Assembly: GCA_964482235.1 (NCBI GenBank)
Contig: CAYZWU010000013.1
Coordinates: forward strand, 1 to 64,000
DNA length: 64,000 nt
Direction of reading: 5' to 3'
From: CAYZWU01 sp964482235
Lineage (GTDB): Bacteria; Planctomycetota; B15-G4; CAYZWU01
The translations under genes were made by a program, and so were the position numbers. Shown piece by piece: positions 43,282 to 52,951 of the stretch (its first letter is position 1; every line of letters starts with the position of its first letter). The notes beneath the pieces are model-generated. The model saw nothing but the letters and a program-made list of their open reading frames with translations. It searched no databases and was not told the origin of the DNA.

Positions 43282-44664
43282 ATGCCAGAAAAAAGGAACA
43301 GAACTTCCCGTCGCGAATTCCTGATCAAGGGAACCCAGGCTGCAGCCGGCATCGTTGCTGCGAGCAGCCTGACGTCTTCGAAGAGCGCCAGTGCGCGGAC
43401 CTTTCCCATTGGGCAGGTCCAGGGCGCCAACGAGCGCATCAACCTGGCGGTGATCGGCATCCGCAGCCGCGGCATGGGCCACGCCACGGGATTCGCCAAC
43501 ATTCCCGGCGTGCGGATCAAGGCGCTCGTGGATGTGGACAAGAACCTCTTCCCCGATCGCATCAAGAAGATCGAGGAGATCCAGGGCGTCGCGCCCGAGG
43601 GCGTGAAGGACCTGAGGCGCGTCTTCGAGGACAAGGAGATCGACGCCGTGACCATCGCCACGGCGGACCACTGGCACGCCCTGGCCACGATCTGGGCCTG
43701 CCAGGCCGGGAAGCACGTCTACGTGGAGAAGCCCTGCTCCCACAACATCTGGGAGAGCCGGAAGATGGTGGAGGCGGCGGCGAAGTACAACCGTCTCGTC
43801 TCGGTGGGCTTCCAGAACCGTTCGATCAAGAACGTGCGGGCGGCCATGAAGTTCCTCCACGACGGAGGAATCGGCGATGTCTACCTGGCGCGAGGCCTCT
43901 GCTTCAAGCCGCGCGACTCGATCGGGAGGTTCCCGGACAGCGAAATACCCAAGAGCGTCGACTACGATCTCTGGCTCGGTCCGGCGCCCGAGCGTCCCTT
44001 CAACAAGAACCGCTTCCACTACAACTGGCACTGGTTCTGGGACTACGGCTGCGGAGACATCGGCAACCAGGGGCCGCACCAGTTCGACGTGGCCCGGTGG
44101 GGGCTGAACAAGAACGAGCATCCCGTCGAGATCCAGGGCGACGGCGGCTACTTCTGCTGGGATTCGGACCAGGAGACGCCCAATACGCAGACCACCTCGC
44201 TCAAGTATGCCGACGGCAAGATCCTCTCCTTCGAGGTCCGCGGGCTCTACACCAATTCCGAGGACGGCATCCGGATCGGCAACCTCTTCTACGGAACCAA
44301 GGGGTGGATGCACCTCAACGGCAGCAACTGGAAGACCTTTTTCGGCCGCAAGAACGAGCCGGGGCCGAGCAGCAAGAACGCCGAGGAGTTCGCTGATCCG
44401 ATGAACCTGGCAGGCGCGGGCGGAGGCGGCCACTACGGCAACTTCATCCATGCCCTGAGAACGGGCAAGCCCGAGAACCTCACCTGCAACATGGAGGAAG
44501 GACACATCTCCACATCGCTGCCTCACCTGGCCAACGTGGCCTACCGCGTCGGCCGGAGCCTCAGGTTCGACGGCGCGAAGGAGAAGTTCCTGGACAACGA
44601 GGCGGCGAACCGCCTGCTGACACGCGACTACCGCAAACCGTACGTCGTACCGGAAAAGGTCTGA
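43282..44664 (+). CDS. Tat-exported Gfo/Idh/MocA-family oxidoreductase
   Basis: 460 residues from ATG 43282 with AGGAG 9 bases upstream. The Tat signal SRREFLIKGTQAAAGIVAAS leads to a Rossmann domain (INLAVIGIRSRGMGHATGF), ATADHWHALATIWACQAGKH and VEKPCSHN with the catalytic EKP Lys. The C-terminal domain includes GNQGPHQFDVARWGLNKNE. It is predicted periplasmic, acting on an unknown sugar. The DUF6807 gene follows after 1 base. Confidence 0.91.
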   Translation: MPEKRNRTSRREFLIKGTQAAAGIVAASSLTSSKSASARTFPIGQVQGANERINLAVIGIRSRGMGHATGFANIPGVRIKALVDVDKNLFPDRIKKIEEIQGVAPEGVKDLRRVFEDKEIDAVTIATADHWHALATIWACQAGKHVYVEKPCSHNIWESRKMVEAAAKYNRLVSVGFQNRSIKNVRAAMKFLHDGGIGDVYLARGLCFKPRDSIGRFPDSEIPKSVDYDLWLGPAPERPFNKNRFHYNWHWFWDYGCGDIGNQGPHQFDVARWGLNKNEHPVEIQGDGGYFCWDSDQETPNTQTTSLKYADGKILSFEVRGLYTNSEDGIRIGNLFYGTKGWMHLNGSNWKTFFGRKNEPGPSSKNAEEFADPMNLAGAGGGGHYGNFIHALRTGKPENLTCNMEEGHISTSLPHLANVAYRVGRSLRFDGAKEKFLDNEAANRLLTRDYRKPYVVPEKV

Positions 44665-44665
44665 G

Positions 44666-45892
44666 ATGATGAGGAAATCAGCTTGCGCCCTCTTGGCGGC
44701 GTTTACCCTCTTCCTGCTCTGCGGCACGGCAACGGGAGCCGGACACGAGGTCGTGCTCGAAGTCGCCGCACCGCAGGCGGACATCTTCCATCAGCCTGTC
44801 TGCGCGACCGTCGAGCTGCCGCCTGAGCTGAAGGATGTTCCCCTGCACGAGATCGCCGCTTTCCTGCATCCCGATGACAACTCGACGATCGTCGTCGGTC
44901 AGCTGCGGCCCCTCGGATCCGGCAAGGCGAAGCTCTGGTGGGTGGCGCCCCGTTTGAAAAAGGGCGTTGCCTCCCGATGGATCGCCATCTTGGGCAAGGG
45001 CGGCGGCGAGACAGGCTTCGTCTGGGCGAAAAGAGCCGACGGCTTCATCGATCTCCTTCTCGACGGAAGGAAGGTCATGCGCTATCAGCACGCCTGCGAC
45101 AGGTCCACGCCCGAGAGGCTGCACGAGACCTACAAGCCCTTCCACCACGTCTTCGACGGCAAGGGGGAAAGCCTCCTCACCAAGGGGCAGGGCGGCCTCT
45201 ACACGCACCATCGCGGCATCTTCATCGGGTGGAACCGGCTGACCTTCGAAGGTGCGGAGCACGATCTCTGGCACATGAAGAAGGGTTTTCAGAGGCACGA
45301 GAAGTTCCTCGAGCTCCATGCCGGACCGGTGCTGGCCGGGCAGAAGCTCCTGATCCACTGGATCGACGGGAACGGCAAGACGGCGATCGTCGAGGAGCGC
45401 GAGATCACGGTCTTTCGCCAGACCGCTCCGGCGATCGCCTTGATCGACTTCAAGACCCGCCTCCTGGCCGCGAACGGGGAGGTCTTCCTCAACGGCGATC
45501 CGGAGCACGGCGGCTTCCAGTACCGGGCGCACAACGGCATTGCCGAGGGCCCCAAGGAGGTCAAGGCAGTCTATCTCTTCCACAAGGACGGCATCGACGC
45601 CCACAAGGATACGAACCTGCCCTGGGCGGCCATGACCTACGGGCCGGCCGGCGGCAGGATCACGGTGCAGCACATGTCCCATCCCGCGAATTCGAAGCCG
45701 TCGGTCTACTCGGCCTACCGCGACTACGGCCGGTTCGGCGCCTTCTTCAAGGCGACGATTCCGGCAGGCAAGGCGCTCGATCTCAGCTTCAGGATTCACG
45801 TGGCCGAGGAAGAGGGTCCGAAACGCGAGGCCATGGCGGCGCGGTACGCCGCCTTCGCCGCAGGGGTCAAGGCCGAGCCCGTCTCGCGATGA
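44666..45892 (+). CDS. Exported DUF6807 (PmoA-like) protein
   Basis: 408 residues. Signal peptide 1-24 (LLCGTATGAG) is followed by a beta-rich domain and the DUF6807 core with GGLYTHHRGIFIGWNRL and VQHMSHPANSKPS, both His-containing patches also seen in the protein at 37458-38723. It is the second case in the window of DUF6807 directly next to a Tat Gfo/Idh/MocA gene. The stop overlaps the DUF488 start by 4 bases (ATGA). Confidence 0.83.
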   Translation: MMRKSACALLAAFTLFLLCGTATGAGHEVVLEVAAPQADIFHQPVCATVELPPELKDVPLHEIAAFLHPDDNSTIVVGQLRPLGSGKAKLWWVAPRLKKGVASRWIAILGKGGGETGFVWAKRADGFIDLLLDGRKVMRYQHACDRSTPERLHETYKPFHHVFDGKGESLLTKGQGGLYTHHRGIFIGWNRLTFEGAEHDLWHMKKGFQRHEKFLELHAGPVLAGQKLLIHWIDGNGKTAIVEEREITVFRQTAPAIALIDFKTRLLAANGEVFLNGDPEHGGFQYRAHNGIAEGPKEVKAVYLFHKDGIDAHKDTNLPWAAMTYGPAGGRITVQHMSHPANSKPSVYSAYRDYGRFGAFFKATIPAGKALDLSFRIHVAEEEGPKREAMAARYAAFAAGVKAEPVSR

Positions 45893-46275
45893 CCATTCGA
45901 ATCGTGCGACTGGGGACGGACAGAGGCCGGGGGGAAGGGCTGCGGATCGGAACGGTGCGGCGGCCGCCGAGGGGCGTGCCGAAGAGCGAGTACTCCAAGC
46001 GGAACTGGTACGACGTCTGGCTTCCCGATGTCGCTCCGACGCCTGAGCTCATGAAGCTGGGACAGGCTGCCGGGACGGAGAAGGAGTGGGCTGCCTTCAA
46101 GAGGAAATACCGGTCCGAGATGAAGGCACCCGAAAAGAGCCGGATCCTCGATCTGCTGGCCGCGCTCTCTGTCGAATCCAACCTGTCGGTGGGCTGCTAC
46201 TGCGAAGACGAGGAACGCTGCCACAGGTCCGTGCTGCGGGAGATGCTGGCCGAACGAGGTGCCAGGCTCGAATAG
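45889..46275 (+). CDS. DUF488 family protein
   Basis: 128 residues, a usual DUF488 size. The start RIVRLGTDRGRGEGLRIG and the end VGCYCEDEERCHRSVLREM match DUF488, the latter holding the conserved C-x-E...CHR patch. It is cytosolic with no signal. It is translationally coupled to an exported DUF6807 protein, an odd partner. Function is unknown; nucleic-acid or small-molecule binding has been suggested for relatives. Its 3' end lies 7 bases from the convergent alpha-mannosidase gene. Confidence 0.85.
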   Translation: MTIRIVRLGTDRGRGEGLRIGTVRRPPRGVPKSEYSKRNWYDVWLPDVAPTPELMKLGQAAGTEKEWAAFKRKYRSEMKAPEKSRILDLLAALSVESNLSVGCYCEDEERCHRSVLREMLAERGARLE

Positions 46276-46282
46276 CCCCGTC

Positions 46283-48682
46283 TCACTCCTCGAGGCAGGG
46301 CGGCACCCGTCGACAACTGCCGTCCTTCTCGAACCGGAGAGTGGCGATCTCGAAGGGCTTCAGAAGAAGCTCGACGGTCTCGCCTCCCGCGAGGGCGATG
46401 GAGCAGATCCTCTCCCTACCCGACGATTCGTGCACCCGCACGATGAGCGCCTTCCCGTCCCGCGACCTCTTGCAGGCCATCAAGCGCAGATCCTCGGGAA
46501 AGCGGGAGAAGAGGTCGAGCGCCGCATGATCGGGATCCGAGCCGGGTAGGTGGGCCAGAGCGGCCGGGGGCGCGTCGAGGCGGTCGGCCAGCGCCGGGAG
46601 CCGGGCCCTGAGCTCCCCGGCCCGTCCCGGCACGGCCAGCAGGCTGAAGGAGTGGACGCCCATGTCCATCCGCTCCGGCTCGCAGTCCTCGAGATCGAGG
46701 CCTCGCTCGTGGCAGTAGGCAGCACTCCGGAGCACCGAGAGCCTCACCTCGCCGTCGGCGAAGTCGAAGCCGTGCTGGCCGCTGTTCACGATTCCCAGCG
46801 CTCTGTCCTTGTCCTTGATGATGAGCCAGCGGCCGTGGACGTGCTCCGTACCGTCGGCCGGCCGGCAAATCACGCCTCCAGGGATCTCGCACTCCACCTC
46901 GCTGTCCGCTGCTGCGAAAGGCACGGCCAGCTTGAGCCTGGCGGCCGGCTCGTTCCACGTCACGCGAAAGCGCGTCTCGATCACCGGCCAGCCGGCGTAG
47001 ATGATGGGGTGTGCCACGACCCGGCTCGACCTGAAGGTGTGAACCGATTCGTGGATGATACGCACCGGGCCGCTCTCCCTGATCCGGACGGAATCCTCTT
47101 CGACCTCGAACTTGCCGGCCTCGTCGCGCCATGACGTGCCGCCCGTGCCCCAGGAGTCGTCCCCGTCCCGAACCGCGAGAGGCTGGAAGAGGGGACCTCG
47201 GAGCAGGGGGCGGCCCGAGGAATCGTCGATCTGGGAGATCAGGCCTGCGGCCTCATCGAAGCGGCAGCTGACAGCCGGTTTCGTCAACCGATCGCTTTCC
47301 TGTTCGCTCTCCTCGGCTTCGAGGCGATAGCGGGCGATCCCCACGCCGGGCAGGTCGGCCATGAAGCAGACCTTGCGCCGCCAGTCGTGGAAGGGAAGCA
47401 GGGCATCGGGCTTCTCCTCCTGGCAGACCAGGGGACGGCCGTCCCCGGAGAAGAGCCGCATCCGCCAGGTCCCTTTCCAGAAAGGACGGTAATCGGACAT
47501 GAACTCCACTTCCACCGGCCCTTGCCTCCCGGCAGGATTCGCGTTCATCACCACGACGGGAAGATCCGGGCCCTTCGCCTCCTTCGAGTTGAACGCAAAG
47601 GCGGCCCCGAGTCGTGCGCGCCGTGCCGTTTCAGCCGCCCTGCCGTAGAGGTCGAGGGCGTCGCGCTCGGCCGGGCGGGTGCACGAGCCGGGCAGGATAT
47701 CGTGGAAGTCGTTGAAGAGGTGGTCGCGCCAGGCGTCGCCGATCTCCTTCTCCGGGTAGTCGGCTCCGCAGGACCACCAGGCGGCCGCGCAGAGCGCCTC
47801 GGCCTGGACGAGGCAGCCGAGGCTCTCCCTGGCCCGGCGCTTCAGTCTCGACAGGGAGGTGTAGCAGCCGGGGAAGGCGCGCTGCAGGTCGCCCTCGACG
47901 ACCGGTGCTTCGCGTGCCGCCGGCCTCAGGGCCCGGCAGAGCTGTTCCGTCGTGGAGTGCCTGATGAGGGCGCGCGATTCCTTCTCCATGAAGGCGTCGA
48001 TCGCTGCCAGGTCCCGGCGGGTGGCTCCGCCGCCGTGGTTGCCGAGGCCCCAGAAGACCGCCGTGTCGCGGCCGAGGGAGAGCGCCGCCTCCACACCCTC
48101 GGCCAGGCGCTCCTCGATGTTGTCGCGCTCCGTGTGATAGAGCCCGATGCTGATCCGCAGCGCCGGGATCTCCGAGCCGTCGACGCCGCGCCAGCGATAG
48201 AGATCGGAAGGGAGAGCGAGCTCGTGCTCCTGGGGCCGCATGTGGATGTACATCTCGTACCCGAAGAGGCGGAGGAGCTGGGGCAGGCCGCCGTGATGCC
48301 CGAAAGAGTCGAAGTTGCACGCCACGCGAGGCCGGACGCCGAACTTCCCGGAAAAGTAGATCCTTCCTTCCGTGATCTGGCGCAGCGTCGACTCGATCCC
48401 CGGCATGTTGGTATCGGGCTGGAGAAACCAGCCGCCCATGATGCACCACCGCCCCTCCTTCACGAGGCGCCGGATGTCGGCGAACAGGGCCGGATCGTAT
48501 TTCTCGACCCACCTGTAGAGGATCGCCTCGTTGTGATTGAAGATGAACGAGTCGTGCTCGCGCAAAAGGTCTCTCGCCGTGCGAAAGGTGGCGATGGCCT
48601 CTGCGCAGCCCTCTTCCCACTGCCATTGCCAGACAGGATCGAGATGAGCGTTGCAGATCAGGTGAACGCAAGGTTTTTTCAT
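46283..48682 (-). CDS. GH38-family alpha-mannosidase-like glycosidase
   Basis: 799 residues from ATG 48682, no signal peptide. The N-terminal GH38 domain (about 1-290) has the zinc motif CNAHLDPVWQWQWEEG, the nucleophile region VACNFDSFGHHGGLPQLL and GLGNHGGGATRRDL. A three-helix middle domain and C-terminal beta-sandwich follow. It probably removes alpha-mannose residues from imported oligosaccharides in the cytoplasm. It lies 30 bases downstream of the beta-helix gene on the same strand. Confidence 0.86.
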   Translation of the reverse strand: MKKPCVHLICNAHLDPVWQWQWEEGCAEAIATFRTARDLLREHDSFIFNHNEAILYRWVEKYDPALFADIRRLVKEGRWCIMGGWFLQPDTNMPGIESTLRQITEGRIYFSGKFGVRPRVACNFDSFGHHGGLPQLLRLFGYEMYIHMRPQEHELALPSDLYRWRGVDGSEIPALRISIGLYHTERDNIEERLAEGVEAALSLGRDTAVFWGLGNHGGGATRRDLAAIDAFMEKESRALIRHSTTEQLCRALRPAAREAPVVEGDLQRAFPGCYTSLSRLKRRARESLGCLVQAEALCAAAWWSCGADYPEKEIGDAWRDHLFNDFHDILPGSCTRPAERDALDLYGRAAETARRARLGAAFAFNSKEAKGPDLPVVVMNANPAGRQGPVEVEFMSDYRPFWKGTWRMRLFSGDGRPLVCQEEKPDALLPFHDWRRKVCFMADLPGVGIARYRLEAEESEQESDRLTKPAVSCRFDEAAGLISQIDDSSGRPLLRGPLFQPLAVRDGDDSWGTGGTSWRDEAGKFEVEEDSVRIRESGPVRIIHESVHTFRSSRVVAHPIIYAGWPVIETRFRVTWNEPAARLKLAVPFAAADSEVECEIPGGVICRPADGTEHVHGRWLIIKDKDRALGIVNSGQHGFDFADGEVRLSVLRSAAYCHERGLDLEDCEPERMDMGVHSFSLLAVPGRAGELRARLPALADRLDAPPAALAHLPGSDPDHAALDLFSRFPEDLRLMACKRSRDGKALIVRVHESSGRERICSIALAGGETVELLLKPFEIATLRFEKDGSCRRVPPCLEE

Positions 48683-48712
48683 CGATGCCGCCTTTCCTGC
48701 CGCGGGCAAAGG

Positions 48713-51700
48713 TCACTCGAACCTGAGGCCGTCGATCCAGATCCGGAACGGTTCGTGGCCGATCGAGTCGAACTGGATCGTGAGAAAATCGACCTCTTCG
48801 AGGCCGGGCCGCTCGACATCCTGCGCTGCCAGGATCTCCCCTTCCCTTTCCGAGAGGGGAGAGATCACGAAGAGCTCGCTGTTGGACGGCCCGTAGTTCA
48901 TGCCGCCGCGCTTGACGAAGAGCGCACCGCCCAGCCGGACCGCCGAGGTTCCCGTTCCCGTGGCAGCAGGGAGGTCTCCCTCGTGGAACGTCCTGCTTGC
49001 GATATCGTAGATCGCGAACCGGGTGGACGGCGTGCCGTAACCCTCGTGGTTCGAGGGCGAGCAGCCGGCCGTGATGAAGAGGCCGCCCTCCCTTCCCACG
49101 AGACGCGACCATCGCGGCGGCAACGCCACCAATGCGGCACCGTGCCCCGCCTCGAAGGGCAGCGGGCCGAGATCCCTGGCCGGTGTGGCCGCCGCCTTCC
49201 AGTTCCTGTCGCGCCAGGGATCGCCCCGGCTGAAGAGGGAGGCCTCGAAGTCGGCGGGATCGAAGGCGTAGAGGCGGTCGCCGGCCTCGTCGGGCGATGC
49301 CGGCTGCGGTGTGGTCCAGTCGTTCTTGATGCCATAGACCAGGCCGTTCCAGGCAGCCAGCTGGGCGGCCCGGCTGAACCAGCTAGGCGAGCTCCCGTTG
49401 ATCGACGAGATCACGGAGCGACGCTCTCCCTTCCCGGGAGCCGACAGGTCGAGGCAGCAGAGCGGGCCGCCGAAGTTCCCGCCGAGCGCGTGGGCCAGCC
49501 CGAAGAGACGAGAGCCCGCGACCGTGGTGCCGTGGCCCAAACACGACGACCCGCCCAGCCACGACCACTTCTCCCCGGCCAGGTCGAAGAGGGCGAGGCG
49601 GAACCTGTCGTGGCCGTACTTGTCCTTGCCGGGGAAGCGGCGGCGCAGCACGAGGCCGCCCCGGTCGCCCATCTTCGGGCAGAAGGACATCATGCCGTTG
49701 ATCCAGGCCGGGTGCGATCCGGGAAGGTCGCCCGCCGCCTTTCCGAGCTCGATCCATCGTACTCCGTCAGGTGAACGAAAAAGCCTGTCGCCGTCGAGGG
49801 CGGCGCAGTAGAGGCTCCTGCCGTCAGTGGCCATGGATGTGGCGCCCTGCGTTGCCATCGGCGTCGCTCTCGTCTCGATCTTCAGATCTTCGAAGACGTG
49901 GGGCGGCACCGGTCCATCGTAGCTCGCCGAACGAACCCAGTCGTCCCCGCCTGCCAGGGGGATCTCCGCGCGGATCCAGCCGTACCGGGCCTCGCTGTAC
50001 GGCAGATCGCCGAGGAGGTTTCTCGGGATGCCACCCAGAGCGGGGACGTAGGACAGGGCCCCGGCTTTCGAGTGGAGGCGCACGATCGGATTCGGGCCCT
50101 GGAATCCGTTGTTCGGATTCAGGTAGCCGATCCAGAAGCAGAGGCGCTCCTTCTTCGACAGGTCCCAGCCGGCGTCGCGCGTTTTCGGGAACAGCGCCGC
50201 CGTCTCGGCTCCCTTGTACGGATCAGGGCGAAAGAGGATCGACTTCCTTCCCTCGATGGCGCGGCCGCTGTCGGTGATTGCCGCATCTCCCTTGCCGTCG
50301 CTGTTCTGTCCCATCGTCCAGCCCCATCGGGAGGCGTTTCTTTCCGTGGCCGGCTCTCCCCTCGTATCGACGGCGTAGAAGTCGATCGAAGCCAGGTCGG
50401 ACAGGTGGCCGTTGCTCACCGTCAATCCCACCCGGTAGAAGCCGGGTTCGCTGAAAACGCGGCTGACGGTGCGCCCCGAGGCCGCCTCGCCGCCGAGATC
50501 CCAGTGGAACTCGAGAGGCCGTCCGCCGGGATCGCGGCTGCGAATCGCCTTGAAGATCACCTTCTTTCCCACGGGCGCCCGGGAGGGGCCGTCGAGGATC
50601 GCCTTCGGCGCTTCCACCCCGTCAGGCGCCGGGCCGCACCGCGTCAGGCGGGCCACCTCCTCGATCAGATCCTCTTTCTCGTTGTCCCGTGCCGTGTTCC
50701 CGTTGAAGTCGATCCAGTCGGCGAAGCGTGCGAAGAATCCCCACCGGTTGTTCTCGAGGCGGTTTCGCTGAACCACGAGGTGAAACATCTTCCATTTCGC
50801 GCCGCGCGTGGCGAGGTCGCCGCGCACCACGATACCGCCGCCGTTGTTGTGGTGGCAGAAGTTGCCGTCGATTATCGAGTGGCTTCCCGATCCGTGGACG
50901 ATCACGATGCCGCCGTGATCGAAATCCGACTCCGGCGCGTTGTGGAATCCGCCTGGCAGGCCGTTGAAAGCCGCCTCGTTGCCGATCAGCACGGTGCGGT
51001 CCGAGCCGCCCAGCCAGAAGCCGTAGCTGCAGTGGTTCGCCCTGTTGTCGATGTAGGTGTTGCCCGGGCTCCACGCCTCGAAGCCGTTGTTGTTGGCAAA
51101 GGAGCAGTCGTTTTCCCGAAAGACGTTGCCCGTGGAGCACCAGCCGTTGAGCACGCGGATGAAGACGCCGTCGCCGCCGTGGGTGATGTCGTTCCGCTCG
51201 AAGCGGTTGTCGTTCGATCCGGACTCGATCAGCACGCAGGTGGAGTCTCGGGCATGGACCTCGCCGGGCCTGATGCGGAGGCCGTAGGAGAGGTTGTTGT
51301 CCGAGACGATGTTGCCGCACGACTCCCAGAGCTTGAGGCAGACGTTCGAGCAGTGCGAGAAGTCGTTCTTCTCGATTTCCAGGTCGCGGCATTCCCAGAG
51401 GTCCAGACCGTTCCAGACGTTGTTCGCCCGGCAATCGCGGATCGACGAGCGTGCGATCCGTGTCAGGATGATCCCGCCGTTGCGGCGCCCGTCCCCCCAG
51501 CCGTACTCGGGATCGTGGTAGTTGCCCGAGAAGTCGCAGTTCTCGATGATCCAGCCTTCCCCGTCCTCGGCCCAAAGGCCGATCTCGAAACCGCGGACCT
51601 TGACGTTGCGGATCGTCACCCTCGAACAGCCCTCCGCCTTGATCCCGATCCCTGCGCGGGCCATCGAGTCGCGGTCGCCCGGCGTGCCCGGTCCCTCGAG

Positions 51701-51868
51701 GGTGGCGCCGTTGCCGTTCACCGTGATGTTGCTGCCCCGGATGACGAGCCCGTGCTCGAGCACGGCGTTCTTCTCCAGCGTGACGGACCGCGTGATCACG
51801 AGCGGCTCGCCCTCCTCCGGGATCAGGGGTGTTGCCGTGAAGAGTAGAATGGCGATCAGTTCCAGCAT
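48713..51868 (-). CDS. Exported right-handed beta-helix protein with PKD domain and C-terminal propeller-like region
   Basis: 1051 residues. A short signal segment (1-15) precedes a parallel beta-helix (about 25-400) of NosD/pectate-lyase style repeats (NTYIDNRANHCSYGFWLGG, HSIIDGNFCHHNNGGGIVV). A PKD-like domain (about 425-505: FHWDLGGEAASG) and a galactose-binding-like part (about 520-660) follow. A Kelch-like region at about 670-1000 (SLYCAALDGDRLFRSPDG) comes last. It probably binds or cleaves a polysaccharide outside the cell. No catalytic residues can be fixed. Same unit as the GH38 gene. Confidence 0.8.
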   Translation of the reverse strand: MLELIAILLFTATPLIPEEGEPLVITRSVTLEKNAVLEHGLVIRGSNITVNGNGATLEGPGTPGDRDSMARAGIGIKAEGCSRVTIRNVKVRGFEIGLWAEDGEGWIIENCDFSGNYHDPEYGWGDGRRNGGIILTRIARSSIRDCRANNVWNGLDLWECRDLEIEKNDFSHCSNVCLKLWESCGNIVSDNNLSYGLRIRPGEVHARDSTCVLIESGSNDNRFERNDITHGGDGVFIRVLNGWCSTGNVFRENDCSFANNNGFEAWSPGNTYIDNRANHCSYGFWLGGSDRTVLIGNEAAFNGLPGGFHNAPESDFDHGGIVIVHGSGSHSIIDGNFCHHNNGGGIVVRGDLATRGAKWKMFHLVVQRNRLENNRWGFFARFADWIDFNGNTARDNEKEDLIEEVARLTRCGPAPDGVEAPKAILDGPSRAPVGKKVIFKAIRSRDPGGRPLEFHWDLGGEAASGRTVSRVFSEPGFYRVGLTVSNGHLSDLASIDFYAVDTRGEPATERNASRWGWTMGQNSDGKGDAAITDSGRAIEGRKSILFRPDPYKGAETAALFPKTRDAGWDLSKKERLCFWIGYLNPNNGFQGPNPIVRLHSKAGALSYVPALGGIPRNLLGDLPYSEARYGWIRAEIPLAGGDDWVRSASYDGPVPPHVFEDLKIETRATPMATQGATSMATDGRSLYCAALDGDRLFRSPDGVRWIELGKAAGDLPGSHPAWINGMMSFCPKMGDRGGLVLRRRFPGKDKYGHDRFRLALFDLAGEKWSWLGGSSCLGHGTTVAGSRLFGLAHALGGNFGGPLCCLDLSAPGKGERRSVISSINGSSPSWFSRAAQLAAWNGLVYGIKNDWTTPQPASPDEAGDRLYAFDPADFEASLFSRGDPWRDRNWKAAATPARDLGPLPFEAGHGAALVALPPRWSRLVGREGGLFITAGCSPSNHEGYGTPSTRFAIYDIASRTFHEGDLPAATGTGTSAVRLGGALFVKRGGMNYGPSNSELFVISPLSEREGEILAAQDVERPGLEEVDFLTIQFDSIGHEPFRIWIDGLRFE

Positions 51869-52062
51869 CTGCAGGCTCCCTCGTTTCTCATGGACACGGC
51901 CTGGAAGAAGAAAAACGATGTATCAAATGCGCATCGGGGACACCAGCTCTTCTTCCCGCCTCATGGGAGGACCGGCAATGAAATTTCGGGACCGGGATTG
52001 AAAAAAGAGTCTGAAATGGGAGACTCGGGAGATTGTTTTCGTAGGTATCTTTCGGTCAAGAC

Positions 52063-52950
52063 ATGAATGCAATCATAACCTGCAAAGGCCTCAGCCACAG
52101 CTACGGACGGAAAGAGGTCCTGAAGAACATCGACTTCGAGGTTCAGAGCGGCCGTATCTTCGGCCTGCTCGGCAAGAACGGGGCCGGCAAGACGACCACG
52201 ATCAACATCCTGATGGGATTCCTTCAGCCCACGAGCGGCGACTGCAGCATCTTCGGCGAGCCCTCCCACGACATCACCCCGGAAACGCGGAAGAGGATCG
52301 GTCTGCTTCACGAGGGGCATCTCCAGTACGATTTCATGAGCATCAGGCAGGTGGAGCGCTTCTACTCCGGTTTCTACGACCGATGGAAGAGCGACGTCTA
52401 CTACTCGCTGATGGACAGGATGGACGTGTCCCGCGACCGGAAGCTCTTTCGTCTCTCCTGCGGCCAGCGCTCCCAGGTGGCGCTCGGCCTGATCCTGGCC
52501 CAGGATCCCGACCTGATGATCCTGGACGACTACTCCATGGGGCTCGACGCGGGCTACAGGCGGCTCTTCCTCGATTTCCTCCGCGATTTCGTGAAGGACT
52601 CGGGGCGGACCGTTCTTGTCACGTCGCACATCGTGCAGGACCTGGAGAAGTTCGTGGACGACCTCATCATCCTCGACAAGGGCGAGGTGAAGGTGCAGAC
52701 CACACTCGACGCCTTTCTTTCCGGCCTGCATCAGTACCGGTTCACCGTCTCCGGTGACCGGGCGGGCCTGGAGTGCGACGACGTGGTGAGGAACTTCGAC
52801 ATCGTGGGGGAGGAGGCTTTTGTCTTCACCTTCGAGGATCTGCCTGCCCTGAAGAAGCATCTCGTCGAGAAAGGGGTTTCCTGCGACGACATCGCTCCGG
52901 AGCCCATGACACTGGAAGAGGCTTTCATCGGCGTGACGGGGAAATACTGA
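52063..52950 (+). CDS. ABC transporter ATP-binding protein with Asp in place of the catalytic Glu
   Basis: 295 residues. Walker A GLLGKNGAGKTTT, a signature RLSCGQRSQ (LSGGQ variant) and H-loop VTSHIVQ are present. Walker B is LMILDDYSMGLD, so the usual catalytic Glu is Asp. This may be a feature of the subfamily that accompanies DUF4857 proteins. An extra C-terminal domain (about 220-295) is present, as in BcrA/YtrB-type exporters. It forms an operon with the permease (1-base gap) and the DUF4857-like protein. No strong ribosome site is seen before the ATG. Confidence 0.9.
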   Translation: MNAIITCKGLSHSYGRKEVLKNIDFEVQSGRIFGLLGKNGAGKTTTINILMGFLQPTSGDCSIFGEPSHDITPETRKRIGLLHEGHLQYDFMSIRQVERFYSGFYDRWKSDVYYSLMDRMDVSRDRKLFRLSCGQRSQVALGLILAQDPDLMILDDYSMGLDAGYRRLFLDFLRDFVKDSGRTVLVTSHIVQDLEKFVDDLIILDKGEVKVQTTLDAFLSGLHQYRFTVSGDRAGLECDDVVRNFDIVGEEAFVFTFEDLPALKKHLVEKGVSCDDIAPEPMTLEEAFIGVTGKY

Positions 52951-52951
52951 G

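Noticed and set aside
52063..52950. Nonfunctional ABC ATPase because of Walker B Asp
   Set aside because: All other motifs are intact and the operon is tightly packed, so a subfamily variant is more likely than decay.
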